Positions 48,556 through 58,997 of a stretch of DNA of 64,000 bases are shown here, piece after piece. Source of the DNA: Acinetobacter schindleri CIP 107287 (GTDB lineage Bacteria > Pseudomonadota > Gammaproteobacteria > Pseudomonadales > Moraxellaceae). The notes under the pieces were generated by a model, which was given only the letters and a program-made list of their open reading frames with translations, did no database searches and was not told the DNA's origin. A program made the position numbers and the translations under genes. Where the stretch lies: the NCBI RefSeq assembly GCF_000368625.1, contig NZ_KB849576.1:638229-702228 (forward strand), written 5' to 3'. Positions within the stretch are counted from its first letter, which is position 1. Each line of letters starts with the position of its first letter.

Positions 48556-48821
48556 ATAAATAAAAGTTAATAATCACCGAGATGAATGATTCCATAGTTA
48601 AAAGCTACCAATAAAATAAATCATTGAAAAATAATAATATTGATAATTTTTCATCTAAAAATAGAATCACTGTCATTGTTTTTAAGTCTTATTTGGAGGT
48701 GAAAAAGCAAATCCTTACATTTCAAATCCTACCATTGTAGTGCTATTTATTCGAAAGGATTAGATTAACAATTAGGCAGTGGGCTAAGCCAAAAAAAGCC
48801 TGGAATTGAGGAAGATGAATC
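48556..48821. other. Intergenic region before the broken MFS gene
   Basis: About 265 bp, A+T-rich, without a gene that I can support. GAGGAAG just before 48822 is a ribosome site for the MFS gene. Confidence 0.6.
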
Positions 48822-50031
48822 ATGATGTTGACACAAAAGGAAAAAATACAAAAATTTCTGGTGATATTTTTGTGTTTCTGGGTCGCATTTTTTGAATGCT
48901 TTGATTTACAAGCCCCTGGAATTGCAGCCAAAGGTATTGCAGAAACGTTTGCACTTGATCAGGTGCAAATGGGCTATTTAGTCTCGGCGTTTTTGGTATG
49001 TTATTCGGCGCTTTCTTTGGTGGGCGTATCGCGGACTATTTAGGTCAGAAACGAGTCTTAATGCTGTCAGTAGCTATTTTCGGGGTGTTCTTTGCACTTA
49101 CAGCGATCGCACCAAGTATTGAAATTTTATATGCGGCACGTTTCCTGACGGGGTTGGGCTTAGGGGCTGCGATGCTAACAATGATTTCAGTAGTGGGGGA
49201 TGAGGCGACTGAACGTAATCGAGGTAAGCTGAACAGCTTAATGTATTGTGGCTTGCCTGTAGGTGCGATTTTTGTTGCCGGGCTGGCAATTTATTTTAAG
49301 GATATTAGCTGGCAAACATTATTCCTGATCGGTGGTTTGACCCCCTTGGTTCTGCTGCCTTTCATGGCTATGATTTTAAAAGACAAACCGCGTGCTGTTA
49401 AAGTTCAAACGACTGAGCAACAGATCGCAGTACCCAATATGGCTGAAGTACTGTTTAAACAGGAACAATATAAACGTACTGTGCCATTGTGGTTTGGCTT
49501 TTTCTTTACCTTAATGATTAACTATATCCTGATCAGCTGGTTACCAAATTTACTGATGGAACAGGGGCTTTCCAAGCAGGAAGCTTTTAGTATCATGCTG
49601 ATCTTCCAGGTTGGTGCTGTAATTGGTACTTTAGGGCTAGGTTATTTATTAGATCGCCTGAAACTCTGGCAAGAGTGGGTGCTATAATTTATGTAGGCCT
49701 GGCAATTGTATTGATTCTACTCTTTACCAGTAAAGTAATTCCATTGCTGATCCTGGCCGGTTTAATGGGTGGAATTTTCTCTACCGGTGGTCAATCTATC
49801 CTATATGGTATTTCTCCAATCTTCTACTCAGGGGCAGGTAAAGTTACGGGAGTGGGAAGTGCGATTTCACTCGGGCGTTTGGGGGCCATGACTGGTCCAC
49901 TTTTATCTGGCAAGATTCTGGCATTGGGCTTGGGAACAACAGGTATTCTGTGGGCCAGCTTGCCGGCTGTGGTGATTTCTGCTGTGGCAGTCACTGCTCT
50001 GTCCCGTTATAAGACACAAAACAAGCATTAA
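48822..50031 (+). pseudogene. MFS transporter (aromatic-acid:H+ symporter-like) with two single-base frameshifts
   Basis: Three frames make one transporter. Part 1 (from 48822) has the AAHS-like start FWVAFFECFDLQAPGIAAKG. The shift at a T5 run (48990-48994) throws it out of frame. Part 2 resumes at GMLFGAFFGGRIADYLGQKR (MFS motif A) and runs to about 49675. There a missing base (CAAGAG should probably read CAAGAGG) ends it. Part 3 (VGAIIYVGLAIVLILLF to the stop at 50031) completes the last helices. Adding one base at each point gives 403 residues and about 12 helices. If real, the transporter is dead; if both are read errors, it takes up a small acid. The substrate cannot be told. Confidence 0.87.
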
Positions 50032-50158
50032 TTTAAGTGATCTATCTATGAAAAAAGTTGGTCTGATGGCTGGCTTTTTTTATTTGAAGATATTTAGACA
50101 GATTATTTAACAGGTAGTTTTTGTTAATATAAGTTGAACTAAAAAACGAAATTGAGAT

Positions 50159-50485
50159 ATGAGCTATCAGTTAATTGAGCTGGATATAGACGCGACCGAC
50201 AATATTACCTGCCTACATTGCCAGCAACAGATTATTAACTGGCAAGAAGAGCAATATGTCCAGCCTTGTGAACATACCCTGTTTATTGCCATGGATATTG
50301 GTTTTGAATACATCACTGATGAGTTTGAACAGACCATGCAACATACTGTGGATGATTTACATGCCAATGATGATCAGGTCAATATGTTCGCAGAGTTGAC
50401 TGCAAGTACTTATCCGGAATTTATAATTTTAAAATCGGATCTGGGTGTGGAAGGTTATTCACGTTATATTGGCCTTGCCGCTTAA
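50159..50485 (+). CDS. Small cytosolic protein with possible zinc site, unknown function
   Basis: A 108-residue acidic protein. The N-terminal half has C18-x2-C21 (ITCLHCQQQ) and, 15 residues later, C37-E-H39 (VQPCEHTLF), spacing that could bind zinc as C2-CH. I do not recognise the family. GAG lies just before the start. The gene has its own terminator shared with ntrC and stands between the MFS remnant and ntrC. Confidence 0.72.
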   Translation: MSYQLIELDIDATDNITCLHCQQQIINWQEEQYVQPCEHTLFIAMDIGFEYITDEFEQTMQHTVDDLHANDDQVNMFAELTASTYPEFIILKSDLGVEGYSRYIGLAA

Positions 50486-50496
50486 ATCTCAGAATG

Positions 50497-50527
50497 AAAA
50501 AAGCGCCAAATCAATTGGCGCTTTTTT
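50497..50527 (+). terminator. Bidirectional terminator between the small zinc-site gene and ntrC
   Basis: A perfect 13-bp stem AAAAAAGCGCCAA / TTGGCGCTTTTTT with an ATCAA loop between convergent genes. Confidence 0.9.
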
Positions 50528-50544
50528 GTGGCTGACTTTAAAAA

Positions 50545-52017
50545 TTAACCTTCAACTTCTTCTTCAACATCATCATCTGCACTGTCCATACCCAGCTCTT
50601 TAAGTTTGCGCGTCAATGTATTTCGACCCCAACCTAAAAGCTCAGCAGCATGGCGTTTACGGCCACGCGTTTGCTGAAGGGCCGCATTAATCAGAGTGCG
50701 TTCAAACATTGGTGTTGCGATGTCGAGAATCTTCATCTCACCATTTTTTAACTTTTGAATTGCCCATTGGTTCAGTAATTCATCCCAATGGTGCGGAGCA
50801 ACCTGATTCAGATTTGGAATTGGTGCACCGTTGTCCTGCTGGATAGGAATCTGTTTCAGTTCAGGTGGCAAGTCTTCTGGATAAACTTCACGACCTGTGA
50901 TCATAACCGTTAACCAGCGACAGGTATTTTCCAGCTGACGCACGTTCCCTTGCCAAGGCAGCTTTTGCATATATTCCTGAGTTTCGGGACGCAGAATCTT
51001 CGGATTGACACCAAGCTCTTTGCCTGCACGTGCCAGGAAATGCTGTGCCAGCATTGGAATATCTTCAGAACGGTGTGCCAGTTTAGGAATATGAATACGA
51101 ATTACATTCAAACGGTGATACAAGTCTTCACGGAAGCGGCCATCGTGTACCAGTTTTTCCAGATCCTGGTGAGTTGCTGCCACGATACGCACATCGACCT
51201 TAACTGGAATATGACCACCTACACGGTAAAATTCACCATCTGCCAGGACACGGAGTAAACGGGTCTGGGTTTCAAATGGCATGTCTCCAATTTCGTCTAG
51301 AAACAATGTACCGCCGTTAGCCTGTTCGAAACGGCCTTGACGTTGAGTATTGGCACCCGTAAACGCACCTTTTTCATGACCGAATAATTCAGTCTCAATC
51401 AGGTCTTTTGGAATCGCCGCCATGTTCAAGGCGATAAATGGCTTATTGCTACGTGGTGAATGGCGGTGCAAAGCATGTGCCACCAATTCTTTACCTGTGC
51501 CGGATTCACCATTAATCAAAACAGTAATATGCGACTGAGATAGACGGCCGATAGCGCGGAATACTTCCTGCATTGCAGGAGATTCACCGATAATTTCAGT
51601 CGATTGAATTGTTGGAGCCGCTTTTGCAGATTCCTGTTGCTGTAACTTGGTGATGTGCAGGATGGCACGATTCACCAATGCTAGCGCTTCATCAATATCA
51701 AATGGCTTTGGCAGATACTCGAAGGCACCGGTCTGATAACTTGATACTGCAGATTCCAGATCCGAGTGCGCCGTCATAATGATAACAGGCAGATCAGGAT
51801 TAGTATTCTTGACCTTACCTAAAAAGGTTAAGCCATCAATACCCGGCATTCGGATATCGGTCAGGATCACATCTGGTGCATCCACACTCAGCTGATCAAG
51901 TGCCGACTGGGCTTCTTCAAAACTGGTAACGTCGAAACCTTCTTCTTTGAATGTTTTTTCGAGTACCCAACGCATGGCACGATCGTCATCAATCACCCAT
52001 ATTTTATTTCGCGACAT
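50545..52017 (-). CDS. ntrC: Nitrogen regulation response regulator NtrC
   Basis: A 490-residue sigma54-dependent activator of nitrogen-assimilation genes. Receiver domain: phospho-Asp in VILTDIRMPG (about residue 54), with conserved Lys in EYLPKPFD. AAA+ domain: Walker A GESGTGKELVAHAL, GAFTGA loop (EKGAFTGANTQ) for sigma54 contact, Walker B GGTLFLDEIGD. Fis-type helix-turn-helix at the C-terminus (GRKRHAAELLGWGRNTLTRK). ATG 52017 (MSRNKIWVIDDD) gives the normal start. It overlaps the end of ntrB by 14 nt. Confidence 0.96.
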   Translation of the reverse strand: MSRNKIWVIDDDRAMRWVLEKTFKEEGFDVTSFEEAQSALDQLSVDAPDVILTDIRMPGIDGLTFLGKVKNTNPDLPVIIMTAHSDLESAVSSYQTGAFEYLPKPFDIDEALALVNRAILHITKLQQQESAKAAPTIQSTEIIGESPAMQEVFRAIGRLSQSHITVLINGESGTGKELVAHALHRHSPRSNKPFIALNMAAIPKDLIETELFGHEKGAFTGANTQRQGRFEQANGGTLFLDEIGDMPFETQTRLLRVLADGEFYRVGGHIPVKVDVRIVAATHQDLEKLVHDGRFREDLYHRLNVIRIHIPKLAHRSEDIPMLAQHFLARAGKELGVNPKILRPETQEYMQKLPWQGNVRQLENTCRWLTVMITGREVYPEDLPPELKQIPIQQDNGAPIPNLNQVAPHHWDELLNQWAIQKLKNGEMKILDIATPMFERTLINAALQQTRGRKRHAAELLGWGRNTLTRKLKELGMDSADDDVEEEVEG

Positions 52018-53113
52018 GATCTGACTCCCAAGGTAAAAATAAGCTAAATACGGTTTTTCCTGGAACTGACTGACATTCAATCATTCCGTTATGTTGGTGC
52101 ATTATATTTTGAGCAATACTGAGGCCCAGGCCGGTTCCTTTGGCACGGCTGGTCACAAGCGGGTAGAAAACGGCTTCAATAATATCGTCTGGTACACCCG
52201 GACCATTATCTTCAATGTCGATGCGTACCACTGAACGATGAATCACACCATTAATAGTATATAGACGCTGAATACGGGTTCTTAAAATCAGTTCAGGCTG
52301 ATGCTCGACAAAGAAGTCTTTGTTTTCAGTCATCGCCTGAACTGCATTCACACAGATATTCAGCATGACCTGAATCAGCTGATCGCGGTCTGCTAAAACT
52401 TCTGGCAGGGACAGGTCATAGTCCCGGGTAATTTTAATTTTCTTTTTGGTCTGATTGACAATTAATGAGCGAACACGTTCTAAAGGCTCATGAACGTTGA
52501 CCATTTCATAGCTTGGCAATTGACGTGAACCCAGCATACTATCTGCCAGATTTCTCAGGCGATCCACTTCACTGATAATAATATCTGTAAATTCTTTGTA
52601 TTTCGGATCATCCAGGCTACGTGCGAGAAGCTGTGTTGCACCACGAATACCACCAAGCGGGTTCTTGATTTCATGTGCTACACCACGGATCAACTGGCGC
52701 GCCACCTGATGTTGCTGAATATAGTTTTCTTCACGTGAGATTTTCAACATACGGTCACGCTGATTCAGCTCAATCAGCAATAAGGGGTGATGTGGTTTGC
52801 CTGCATTCAGTAGCGAAACCGTGTAATCCACATGAATGTCTTTAAAATTAACAATAATGGTCGCTTCACGGCGGGTATAAGGTTGTCCAGTATGCAGGGT
52901 GTTATACAGCGACTCTTCAGTATTGAACTCATCTGTAGGGGCTTGCAGGATATTTAATACCGGTGTGCCAAATGCGCGTAACAAGCTGATATCGAACATG
53001 GCCTCGCAGGCAGTGTTCAGGTAATAGATATTCAGGTTGCTATCAATCAGCATGACAGCAGTGGTCAGGTTGTCCACCAAAAGGCGATAGTCGATGGAAA
53101 GGGGCTGATCCAT
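52004..53113 (-). CDS. ntrB: Nitrogen regulation sensor kinase NtrB
   Basis: A 369-residue cytosolic histidine kinase/phosphatase for NtrC, controlled by PII. N-terminal PAS domain (LLVDNLTTAVMLIDSNLNIY). Phospho-His in LIRGVAHEIKNPLGGIRGA (about residue 150). N-box LINICVNAVQ region, G-box DIEDNGPGVPDD and GTGLGLSIAQNIM. No membrane segment, as in E. coli GlnL. Start 53113 (MDQPLSIDYR) has AGGAAA upstream; an in-frame ATG at 53158 adds 15 residues. Its end overlaps ntrC. Confidence 0.95.
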   Translation of the reverse strand: MDQPLSIDYRLLVDNLTTAVMLIDSNLNIYYLNTACEAMFDISLLRAFGTPVLNILQAPTDEFNTEESLYNTLHTGQPYTRREATIIVNFKDIHVDYTVSLLNAGKPHHPLLLIELNQRDRMLKISREENYIQQHQVARQLIRGVAHEIKNPLGGIRGATQLLARSLDDPKYKEFTDIIISEVDRLRNLADSMLGSRQLPSYEMVNVHEPLERVRSLIVNQTKKKIKITRDYDLSLPEVLADRDQLIQVMLNICVNAVQAMTENKDFFVEHQPELILRTRIQRLYTINGVIHRSVVRIDIEDNGPGVPDDIIEAVFYPLVTSRAKGTGLGLSIAQNIMHQHNGMIECQSVPGKTVFSLFLPWESDHVAK

Positions 53114-53158
53114 TAGCGATGGTTTTCCTGTATTAAAATAGCGCAATGGCATCTTCAT

Positions 53159-53464
53159 AAAGCAAAATTTAAAGTCTTAAGTTCTCATTTGATGCACATT
53201 AAGCAAAATGCACGCCAACTTTTTAAATAATCCCTAAATTATTGCAATGAAATGGAAGTGGGGTCATGAAGATGCATGATTTGTTAATGGTATAGCTGAT
53301 AAAAATCACCATGTAAATCATAAATGTTCAATTTTGGTGCATGTATAAATATATTGAATATTTTATGGCTTTATTTTGGTGCTTGATGTAATCAGTCTCC
53401 ATTTCAACTGTTTTTATGTTTCGAAAAGACATACAATACGCGCATTCTAGTGGAGCGCAGATTC
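53159..53464. other. Divergent intergenic region ntrB / rimO
   Basis: About 300 bp between divergent genes. A+T-rich, holding presumably both promoters. A TACAAT-like -10 lies about 40 bp before rimO, but no convincing -35 goes with it. No other gene seen. Confidence 0.5.
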
Positions 53465-54808
53465 ATGAAGTCCCCCAAAGTCGGTTTTGTTTCTTTAGGT
53501 TGTCCTAAGGCATTGGTAGATTCTGAACGAATTTTAACTCAGTTGAAGACTGAAGGTTATGATGTCGCATCGGATTATGACGGTGCTGATTTAGTAGTAG
53601 TAAACACCTGTGGTTTTATTGAATCTGCAGTACAAGAGTCTCTAGACGCCATCGGTGAAGCGATGAGCGCGAATGGTCGCGTGATTGTGACGGGCTGTCT
53701 AGGTAAAGACGAAGACAAGATTCGCCAAATGCATCCGAATGTCCTGAAAGTGACTGGTGCTGCGGCTTATGAAGAAGTAATGGATGCGGTTCATCAATAT
53801 GTACCTGAACCGCCAAAACATAATCCATTTATTGATCTGGTTCCTGAGCAAGGCATTCGCCTTACTCCAAAACACTATGCGTACTTGAAAATTTCAGAAG
53901 GCTGTAACCACCGTTGTACTTTCTGCATTATCCCAAGCATGCGTGGTGATCTGGTATCGCGTCCAGTCGGTTCTGTGCTTGAAGAAGCTGCAGCGCTAAA
54001 ACGTGCTGGCGTAAAAGAAGTACTCGTCATCTCCCAGGATACTTCTGCTTACGGCGTGGATACCAAGTACAAACTTGACTTCTGGAATGGTCAGCCAGTT
54101 AAGACCAAATTCTATGATATGTGTGAAGCGCTGGGGCAGTTAGGCATCTGGGTGCGTCTGCACTATGTCTACCCATATCCACATGTGGATGCGGTGATTG
54201 ATCTGATGGCACAAGGCAAAATTCTGCCATACCTGGATATTCCATTCCAGCATGCAAGTCCTAAAGTATTAAAGCTGATGAAGCGTCCTGCGCACAGTGA
54301 AAATACATTAGAACGTTTGAAAGTATGGCGTGAAAAATGTCCTGAATTGGTGCTGCGTTCGACATTTGTAGTGGGCTTCCCGGGTGAAACCGAAGAAGAC
54401 TTCCAAATGTTGTTGGACTGGTTGCAGGAAGCTCAGCTGGATCGTGTGGGTTGTTTCACTTATTCAGCAGTTGAAGGTGCAGCAGCGAATGATCTGCCAG
54501 ATCACGTGCCGGAAGAAATCAAGCAAGAACGTTATGAACGTTTCATGCAGGTCCAGCAAGCGATCTCAGCAGCCAAGCTGCAAAAGCGTATCGGTCAGAA
54601 AATGACAGTGCTAGTTGATGATCTGGAAGAGGAATTCCCGGTTGCTGTAGCACGTTCTTATGCCGATGCACCAGAGATTGATGGGAATGTATTTGTTGAA
54701 GATATCGACAAGAGCCTGATTAAGACAGGTGCTTTGCTTGAAGTCGAAATTACCGATGCGGACGAATATGACCTGTTTGCAAAACTGATTTCGATTAAAT
54801 CAGCCTAA
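53465..54808 (+). CDS. rimO: Ribosomal protein uS12 methylthiotransferase RimO
   Basis: Adds a methylthio group to Asp88 of ribosomal protein S12. It is 447 residues. N-terminal MTTase domain ([20 protein letters not shown], with cluster Cys in the LGCPK, NTCGF and VTGCLG segments). Radical-SAM cluster motif [15 protein letters not shown] at about residue 150. C-terminal TRAM domain. ATG 53465 is chosen because GGAG lies 9 nt upstream; an upstream GTG at 53450 is less likely. Confidence 0.97.
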   Translation: MKSPKVGFVSLGCPKALVDSERILTQLKTEGYDVASDYDGADLVVVNTCGFIESAVQESLDAIGEAMSANGRVIVTGCLGKDEDKIRQMHPNVLKVTGAAAYEEVMDAVHQYVPEPPKHNPFIDLVPEQGIRLTPKHYAYLKISEGCNHRCTFCIIPSMRGDLVSRPVGSVLEEAAALKRAGVKEVLVISQDTSAYGVDTKYKLDFWNGQPVKTKFYDMCEALGQLGIWVRLHYVYPYPHVDAVIDLMAQGKILPYLDIPFQHASPKVLKLMKRPAHSENTLERLKVWREKCPELVLRSTFVVGFPGETEEDFQMLLDWLQEAQLDRVGCFTYSAVEGAAANDLPDHVPEEIKQERYERFMQVQQAISAAKLQKRIGQKMTVLVDDLEEEFPVAVARSYADAPEIDGNVFVEDIDKSLIKTGALLEVEITDADEYDLFAKLISIKSA

Positions 54809-54848
54809 TACTTAGATAAAATTAAATGAAATAATTTGGAGTTTGATG

Positions 54849-55577
54849 ATGTTGGATTCTAAAAAGCCGCGTTTTGGCCGTATTTTGCTGAAACTTTCAG
54901 GTGAAGCGCTTGCCGGAAACAAGGATATGGGTATTGATGCACCAATCCTTGACCAGATGTCTTTAGCGATTGCACACCTAGTTGGATTGGGTGTACAGGT
55001 CGGTATTGTTGTCGGTGGTGGTAACTTGTACCGTGGTAGCCAGTTGCAGAAAGACGGTCTGGTTGGTCGTGTAACCGGTGACCAGATGGGTATGCTGGCA
55101 ACTGTGATGAATGGTCTGGCATTACGTGATGCGCTGGTACGCCGTAACATCAAGACACGTTTACTTTCAGCATTGCCAATTGGCACCGTTGTAGAATCTT
55201 ACTCAAGCCGTGATGCGATTCGTCACCTGACGCGTGGTGAAGTCTGCGTATTTGTTGCGGGTACAGGTAACCCGTTCTTTACCACTGATACAGCAGCTTG
55301 TTTACGTGGTATTGAAATTGAAGCGGACCTGATTCTGAAAGCAACCAAGGTTGATGGTGTCTATAATAAAGATCCAAGCAAATTTGAAGATGCTGTTAAA
55401 TACGAAACCTTAACCTTTGACCAAGTGCTTGATGAAAAACTGGGTGTGATGGATTTAACGGCGATTTGCCTATGCCGTGATCATAACGTACCGCTACAAG
55501 TTTTCGACATGAACAAGTCTGGTGCTTTATTGTCCGTTGTGATGGGTGAAAAAGAGGGTACTCACGTTACCAATTGA
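54849..55577 (+). CDS. pyrH: UMP kinase
   Basis: Phosphorylates UMP to UDP. It is 242 residues of the amino-acid-kinase fold, with [13 protein letters not shown] (nucleotide loop), [31 protein letters not shown] and [15 protein letters not shown]. The start is one of ATG 54846 or 54849. GGAG sits 7 nt before 54849, better spaced than for 54846. It begins the run pyrH-frr-uppS-cdsA-dxr-rseP-bamA, the usual order in gammaproteobacteria. Confidence 0.96.
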   Translation: MLDSKKPRFGRILLKLSGEALAGNKDMGIDAPILDQMSLAIAHLVGLGVQVGIVVGGGNLYRGSQLQKDGLVGRVTGDQMGMLATVMNGLALRDALVRRNIKTRLLSALPIGTVVESYSSRDAIRHLTRGEVCVFVAGTGNPFFTTDTAACLRGIEIEADLILKATKVDGVYNKDPSKFEDAVKYETLTFDQVLDEKLGVMDLTAICLCRDHNVPLQVFDMNKSGALLSVVMGEKEGTHVTN

Positions 55578-55654
55578 TGACGTGAACCTTGAAGCACTTT
55601 ATACTAGTCAAAATTTAGCTTTTACATTTTTTAGAATTAAGTAAGGAAGATCAT

Positions 55655-56209
55655 ATGATTAACGATCTTAAAAAAGACGCAGAAGACCGTATGAACAAGT
55701 CACTTGACTCGTTGGAGCATGGTTTTGCCAAAGTTCGTACTGGACGTGCACATCCATCGATTCTGAACGGTGTTATGGTTCCTTACTATGGCTCTGACGT
55801 GCCATTGAACCAGGTTGCAAACGTAGGTGTTGAAGATTCACGTACCTTGCTGGTTCAACCATTTGAACGTTCAATGGTTGCTGCAATTGATAAAGCCATT
55901 CGTGAATCAGATTTAGGGCTTAACCCGATTACTGCTGACGCAATTCGTGTACCAATGGCTGCGTTAACTGAAGAAACTCGCCGTGACATGCAGAAAGTTG
56001 CGCGTAACGAAGCTGAAAACGCTAAAGTTGCGATTCGTAACATTCGTCGTGATGTTTTGGGCGACATCAAAGCTTTATTGAAAGAAAAAGAAATTTCTGA
56101 AGATGAAGAGCGTCGTGCATCTGATGAAATTCAGAAAATTACCGATAAATATGTTGCTGAAGTTGACAAACGTTTGGCTGCAAAAGAAGCTGAATTGATG
56201 AAGGTCTAA
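55655..56209 (+). CDS. frr: Ribosome recycling factor
   Basis: Splits post-termination ribosomes with EF-G. It is 184 residues, the usual length, with the two-domain L-shape pattern. Conserved start [20 protein letters not shown], the [11 protein letters not shown] segment and the C-terminal helix ([23 protein letters not shown] type). GGAAG precedes the ATG. It lies 77 nt after pyrH. Confidence 0.97.
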   Translation: MINDLKKDAEDRMNKSLDSLEHGFAKVRTGRAHPSILNGVMVPYYGSDVPLNQVANVGVEDSRTLLVQPFERSMVAAIDKAIRESDLGLNPITADAIRVPMAALTEETRRDMQKVARNEAENAKVAIRNIRRDVLGDIKALLKEKEISEDEERRASDEIQKITDKYVAEVDKRLAAKEAELMKV

Positions 56210-56216
56210 TTCATCA

Positions 56217-56969
56217 ATGACCGTTTCTGAAGAGAGTTCCCGTCTTCCAAAACATGTTGCCATCATTATGGATGGCAACAATCGTTTTGCCAAAAAAAAT
56301 CAGATGCAAAAGGGTGAAGGACACCGTGAAGGTAAAAGCGTCCTTGATCCAATTGTAGAACACTGTAGAAAAAGAAAAATCCAGGCTTTAACTGTATTTG
56401 CGTTTTCGAGTGAAAACTGGAATCGTCCGCAGTATGAAGTGGATCTGCTCATGCGATTGCTCGAAGACACCATCCATGAACAGTTGCCGCGCATGGAGAA
56501 ATTCAATATTGCCTTACGCTTTATCGGTGATTGCAGCCGTTTATCTCCAGAGCTGCAAGCTTTAATGTTGCATGCTGAGGAAAGGACTGCTAAGTTCGAT
56601 AGCATGACGCTCACTATTGCCATTAGCTATGGTGGTATGTGGGATATGGCGCAGGCTGCGAAGCGAATTGCTGCGGATGTTTTAACAAATAAATTAGAAC
56701 TTGATGCAATTAATGCTGATGTTTTTGGTCAATATGTAAGTCTTAGTGATTTACCACCTGTGGATCTGTTAATCCGTACCGGTGGAGATTTCCGTTTGTC
56801 AAACTTCCTGCTCTGGCAGGTAGCTTATGCGGAACTGTATTTTACTGAAACCTTATGGCCAGAATTTACCACGGAAGAACTTGATGATGCCTTTGCCGTA
56901 TTTGGTGGGCGTGAACGTCGGTTTGGTAAGACATCAGAACAGATTCAGCAAGAGAAACTTGAGAATTAA
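56217..56969 (+). CDS. uppS: Undecaprenyl diphosphate synthase (di-trans,poly-cis)
   Basis: Makes the C55 lipid carrier for peptidoglycan and surface polysaccharides from farnesyl diphosphate and isopentenyl diphosphate. It is 250 residues. The catalytic Asp and binding residues are in HVAIIMDGNNRFAKK near the N-terminus. ALTVFAFSSENWNRP and the C-terminal LLIRTGGDFRLSNFLLWQ (Arg residues for the diphosphate) are present. It lies 7 nt after frr and 3 nt before cdsA. Confidence 0.96.
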   Translation: MTVSEESSRLPKHVAIIMDGNNRFAKKNQMQKGEGHREGKSVLDPIVEHCRKRKIQALTVFAFSSENWNRPQYEVDLLMRLLEDTIHEQLPRMEKFNIALRFIGDCSRLSPELQALMLHAEERTAKFDSMTLTIAISYGGMWDMAQAAKRIAADVLTNKLELDAINADVFGQYVSLSDLPPVDLLIRTGGDFRLSNFLLWQVAYAELYFTETLWPEFTTEELDDAFAVFGGRERRFGKTSEQIQQEKLEN

Positions 56970-56972
56970 TAC

Positions 56973-57797
56973 ATGTTAGAGCGGATTATAACCGCATTGG
57001 TTTTGGTGGCTGTTGTACTCAGTTGTATGTTTGCCACTACTGCATATTACCCAATGTTTGTGTTGATGGTCGTTGCTGCAGGCGTGGCAGGTTATGAGTG
57101 GTTTAAACTCATGCCACGTCAGGGGAAAAAAGTAATTAAGCCGTTTGCTTGGGGTTATGGCTTACTCACAGCAGTTCTTTCAGCACTTGCACTCTATTTT
57201 TCAGACATCTCCATGCTGCTTTGGGCGGCATCGATTTTGACCTGGATTCTCAGCATCTATTGGGTTAAATCCTATCCTGAATATGATGGCTGGTACAATG
57301 TTACTTTAAATGGCATTGGTGTGATCCTGATCTCGGCGGCGGTCACTGCAATCTATTCAGTCTGGCAGCATTCACCTTGGTGGTTAATGTATCTGTTTTT
57401 GCTGGTTTGGGGGGCAGACAGTGGTGCCTATTTTATTGGACGCAAGTTCGGCAATAAAAAGCTCGCACCGAAAGTTAGTCCAAACAAATCGGTTGAAGGG
57501 TTGTATGGCGGAATCGTCACATCCATGTTGATTGTCATTACAGTCACATTACTTTATCTTGATATCAGTATCCCCGAACTGCTTTTATTCCTGATTTTAT
57601 CAGTATTAACAGTCTTTAGTTCTGTGCTTGGCGACCTGTTTGAATCGATGATCAAACGTCGTGCTGGTATTAAAGATTCGGGACGTATTCTGCCAGGACA
57701 TGGTGGTGTATTAGACCGTATTGATTCTCTCCTTGCTGCAGCACCGATTTTTGCTGCAGGCATGTATGTCTTAAAACTAATTGGCGTAGATTTATAA
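56973..57797 (+). CDS. cdsA: Phosphatidate cytidylyltransferase
   Basis: Makes CDP-diacylglycerol from phosphatidate and CTP, the branch point of phospholipid synthesis. It is 274 residues with about eight membrane helices and the family signature SMIKRRAGIKDSGRILPGHG followed by GVLDRID. The hydrophobic N-terminus is uncleaved. It starts 3 nt after uppS and ends directly before dxr. Confidence 0.96.
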   Translation: MLERIITALVLVAVVLSCMFATTAYYPMFVLMVVAAGVAGYEWFKLMPRQGKKVIKPFAWGYGLLTAVLSALALYFSDISMLLWAASILTWILSIYWVKSYPEYDGWYNVTLNGIGVILISAAVTAIYSVWQHSPWWLMYLFLLVWGADSGAYFIGRKFGNKKLAPKVSPNKSVEGLYGGIVTSMLIVITVTLLYLDISIPELLLFLILSVLTVFSSVLGDLFESMIKRRAGIKDSGRILPGHGGVLDRIDSLLAAAPIFAAGMYVLKLIGVDL

Positions 57798-58994
57798 ATG
57801 TCACAAGCTGTTTGTATAATGGGTGCTACAGGTTCTATTGGGCAAAGTACTTTAAAAATCCTGCAGCGACATCCTGAAGCTTACAGCGTATATGCTGTGA
57901 CTGCACAAAGCCGTATTGCTGAACTGGTCGAGATCTGTAAGCAGTTTCGACCAAAAATCGCTGTGGTGCCAGCCTTTAAAGTAGATGAACTGGCACAATT
58001 GCTGAAACAGCAACAGTTATCCGAAATAGAAATTTTACCAGATGAAGCAGGCTTGATTGCAGTTGCTGAACATCCAGAAGTAGATATAGTCATGGCGGCG
58101 ATTGTTGGTGCAGCTGGCCTTTTGCCGACATTGGCTGCGGTCAAAGCGGGAAAACGCGTCCTGTTGGCTAATAAAGAAGCTTTGGTGATGTCTGGTGATA
58201 TTATGATGCAGGCTGCTCGTGATCATGGGGCTTTATTGCTACCTGTGGACTCAGAGCACAATGCAATTTTCCAGTGTTTGCCGGCGAATTACTTCGATGC
58301 TGAGCGTAACGGTCAGCCAAAACTGGGTGTACAGCAGATTCTGTTAACTGCCTCTGGTGGTCCATTTTTAAATCATACTTTCGATCAGCTGCAGACGGTC
58401 ACACCAGCACAAGCCTGCAAACATCCAAACTGGTCAATGGGTCAAAAAATTTCAGTAGATTCAGCAACCTTGATGAATAAAGGTTTGGAACTGATTGAAG
58501 CCTGTCATTTATTTGCAGTAAAAGAACAATTTGTTACAGTTGTCGTGCATCCACAGAGTATTATTCACTCCATGGTTCAATATGTAGATGGTTCAACTTT
58601 GGCGCAAATGGGTAACCCGGATATGTGTACCCCGATTGCACATGCCTTGGCATGGCCAGAGCGGATCAGTACGCATGTCGCTCCATTAGATTTATTTGTA
58701 CATTCACAACTGAATTTCCAGCAACCGGATACCCAGCGTTTTCCTGCATTAAAACTGGCACGCCAGGCAATGCAGCAAGGCGGGATTGCGCCTGCTATTC
58801 TGAATGCAGCCAATGAAATTGCCGTGGCAGCATTTTTGCATGAAAAAATTACTTTCATTCAAATACCTCAGATAGTTGAATATACGCTGAATTCGATGGA
58901 CAATCGGACAGCAGATCAGCTGGAAGTGATTCTTCAGGCTGATCGGCAGGCGCGTGATATCGCCCGTCAATTCGTTGTGAATAAAGGAAGTTAA
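57798..58994 (+). CDS. dxr: 1-deoxy-D-xylulose 5-phosphate reductoisomerase
   Basis: The first committed step of the MEP pathway to isopentenyl diphosphate, which feeds uppS. It is 398 residues. NADPH loop [14 protein letters not shown] at the N-terminus, substrate and metal residues in [15 protein letters not shown], and flexible-loop and Ser/Asn/Lys residues in the [20 protein letters not shown] segment. It starts one base after the cdsA stop, so the two are translationally coupled. Confidence 0.97.
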   Translation: MSQAVCIMGATGSIGQSTLKILQRHPEAYSVYAVTAQSRIAELVEICKQFRPKIAVVPAFKVDELAQLLKQQQLSEIEILPDEAGLIAVAEHPEVDIVMAAIVGAAGLLPTLAAVKAGKRVLLANKEALVMSGDIMMQAARDHGALLLPVDSEHNAIFQCLPANYFDAERNGQPKLGVQQILLTASGGPFLNHTFDQLQTVTPAQACKHPNWSMGQKISVDSATLMNKGLELIEACHLFAVKEQFVTVVVHPQSIIHSMVQYVDGSTLAQMGNPDMCTPIAHALAWPERISTHVAPLDLFVHSQLNFQQPDTQRFPALKLARQAMQQGGIAPAILNAANEIAVAAFLHEKITFIQIPQIVEYTLNSMDNRTADQLEVILQADRQARDIARQFVVNKGS

Positions 58995-58997
58995 GCC

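Noticed and set aside
54812..55186. 124-codon open frame antisense to pyrH
   Set aside because: Pro/Ser/Arg-rich shadow frame over a confident gene.
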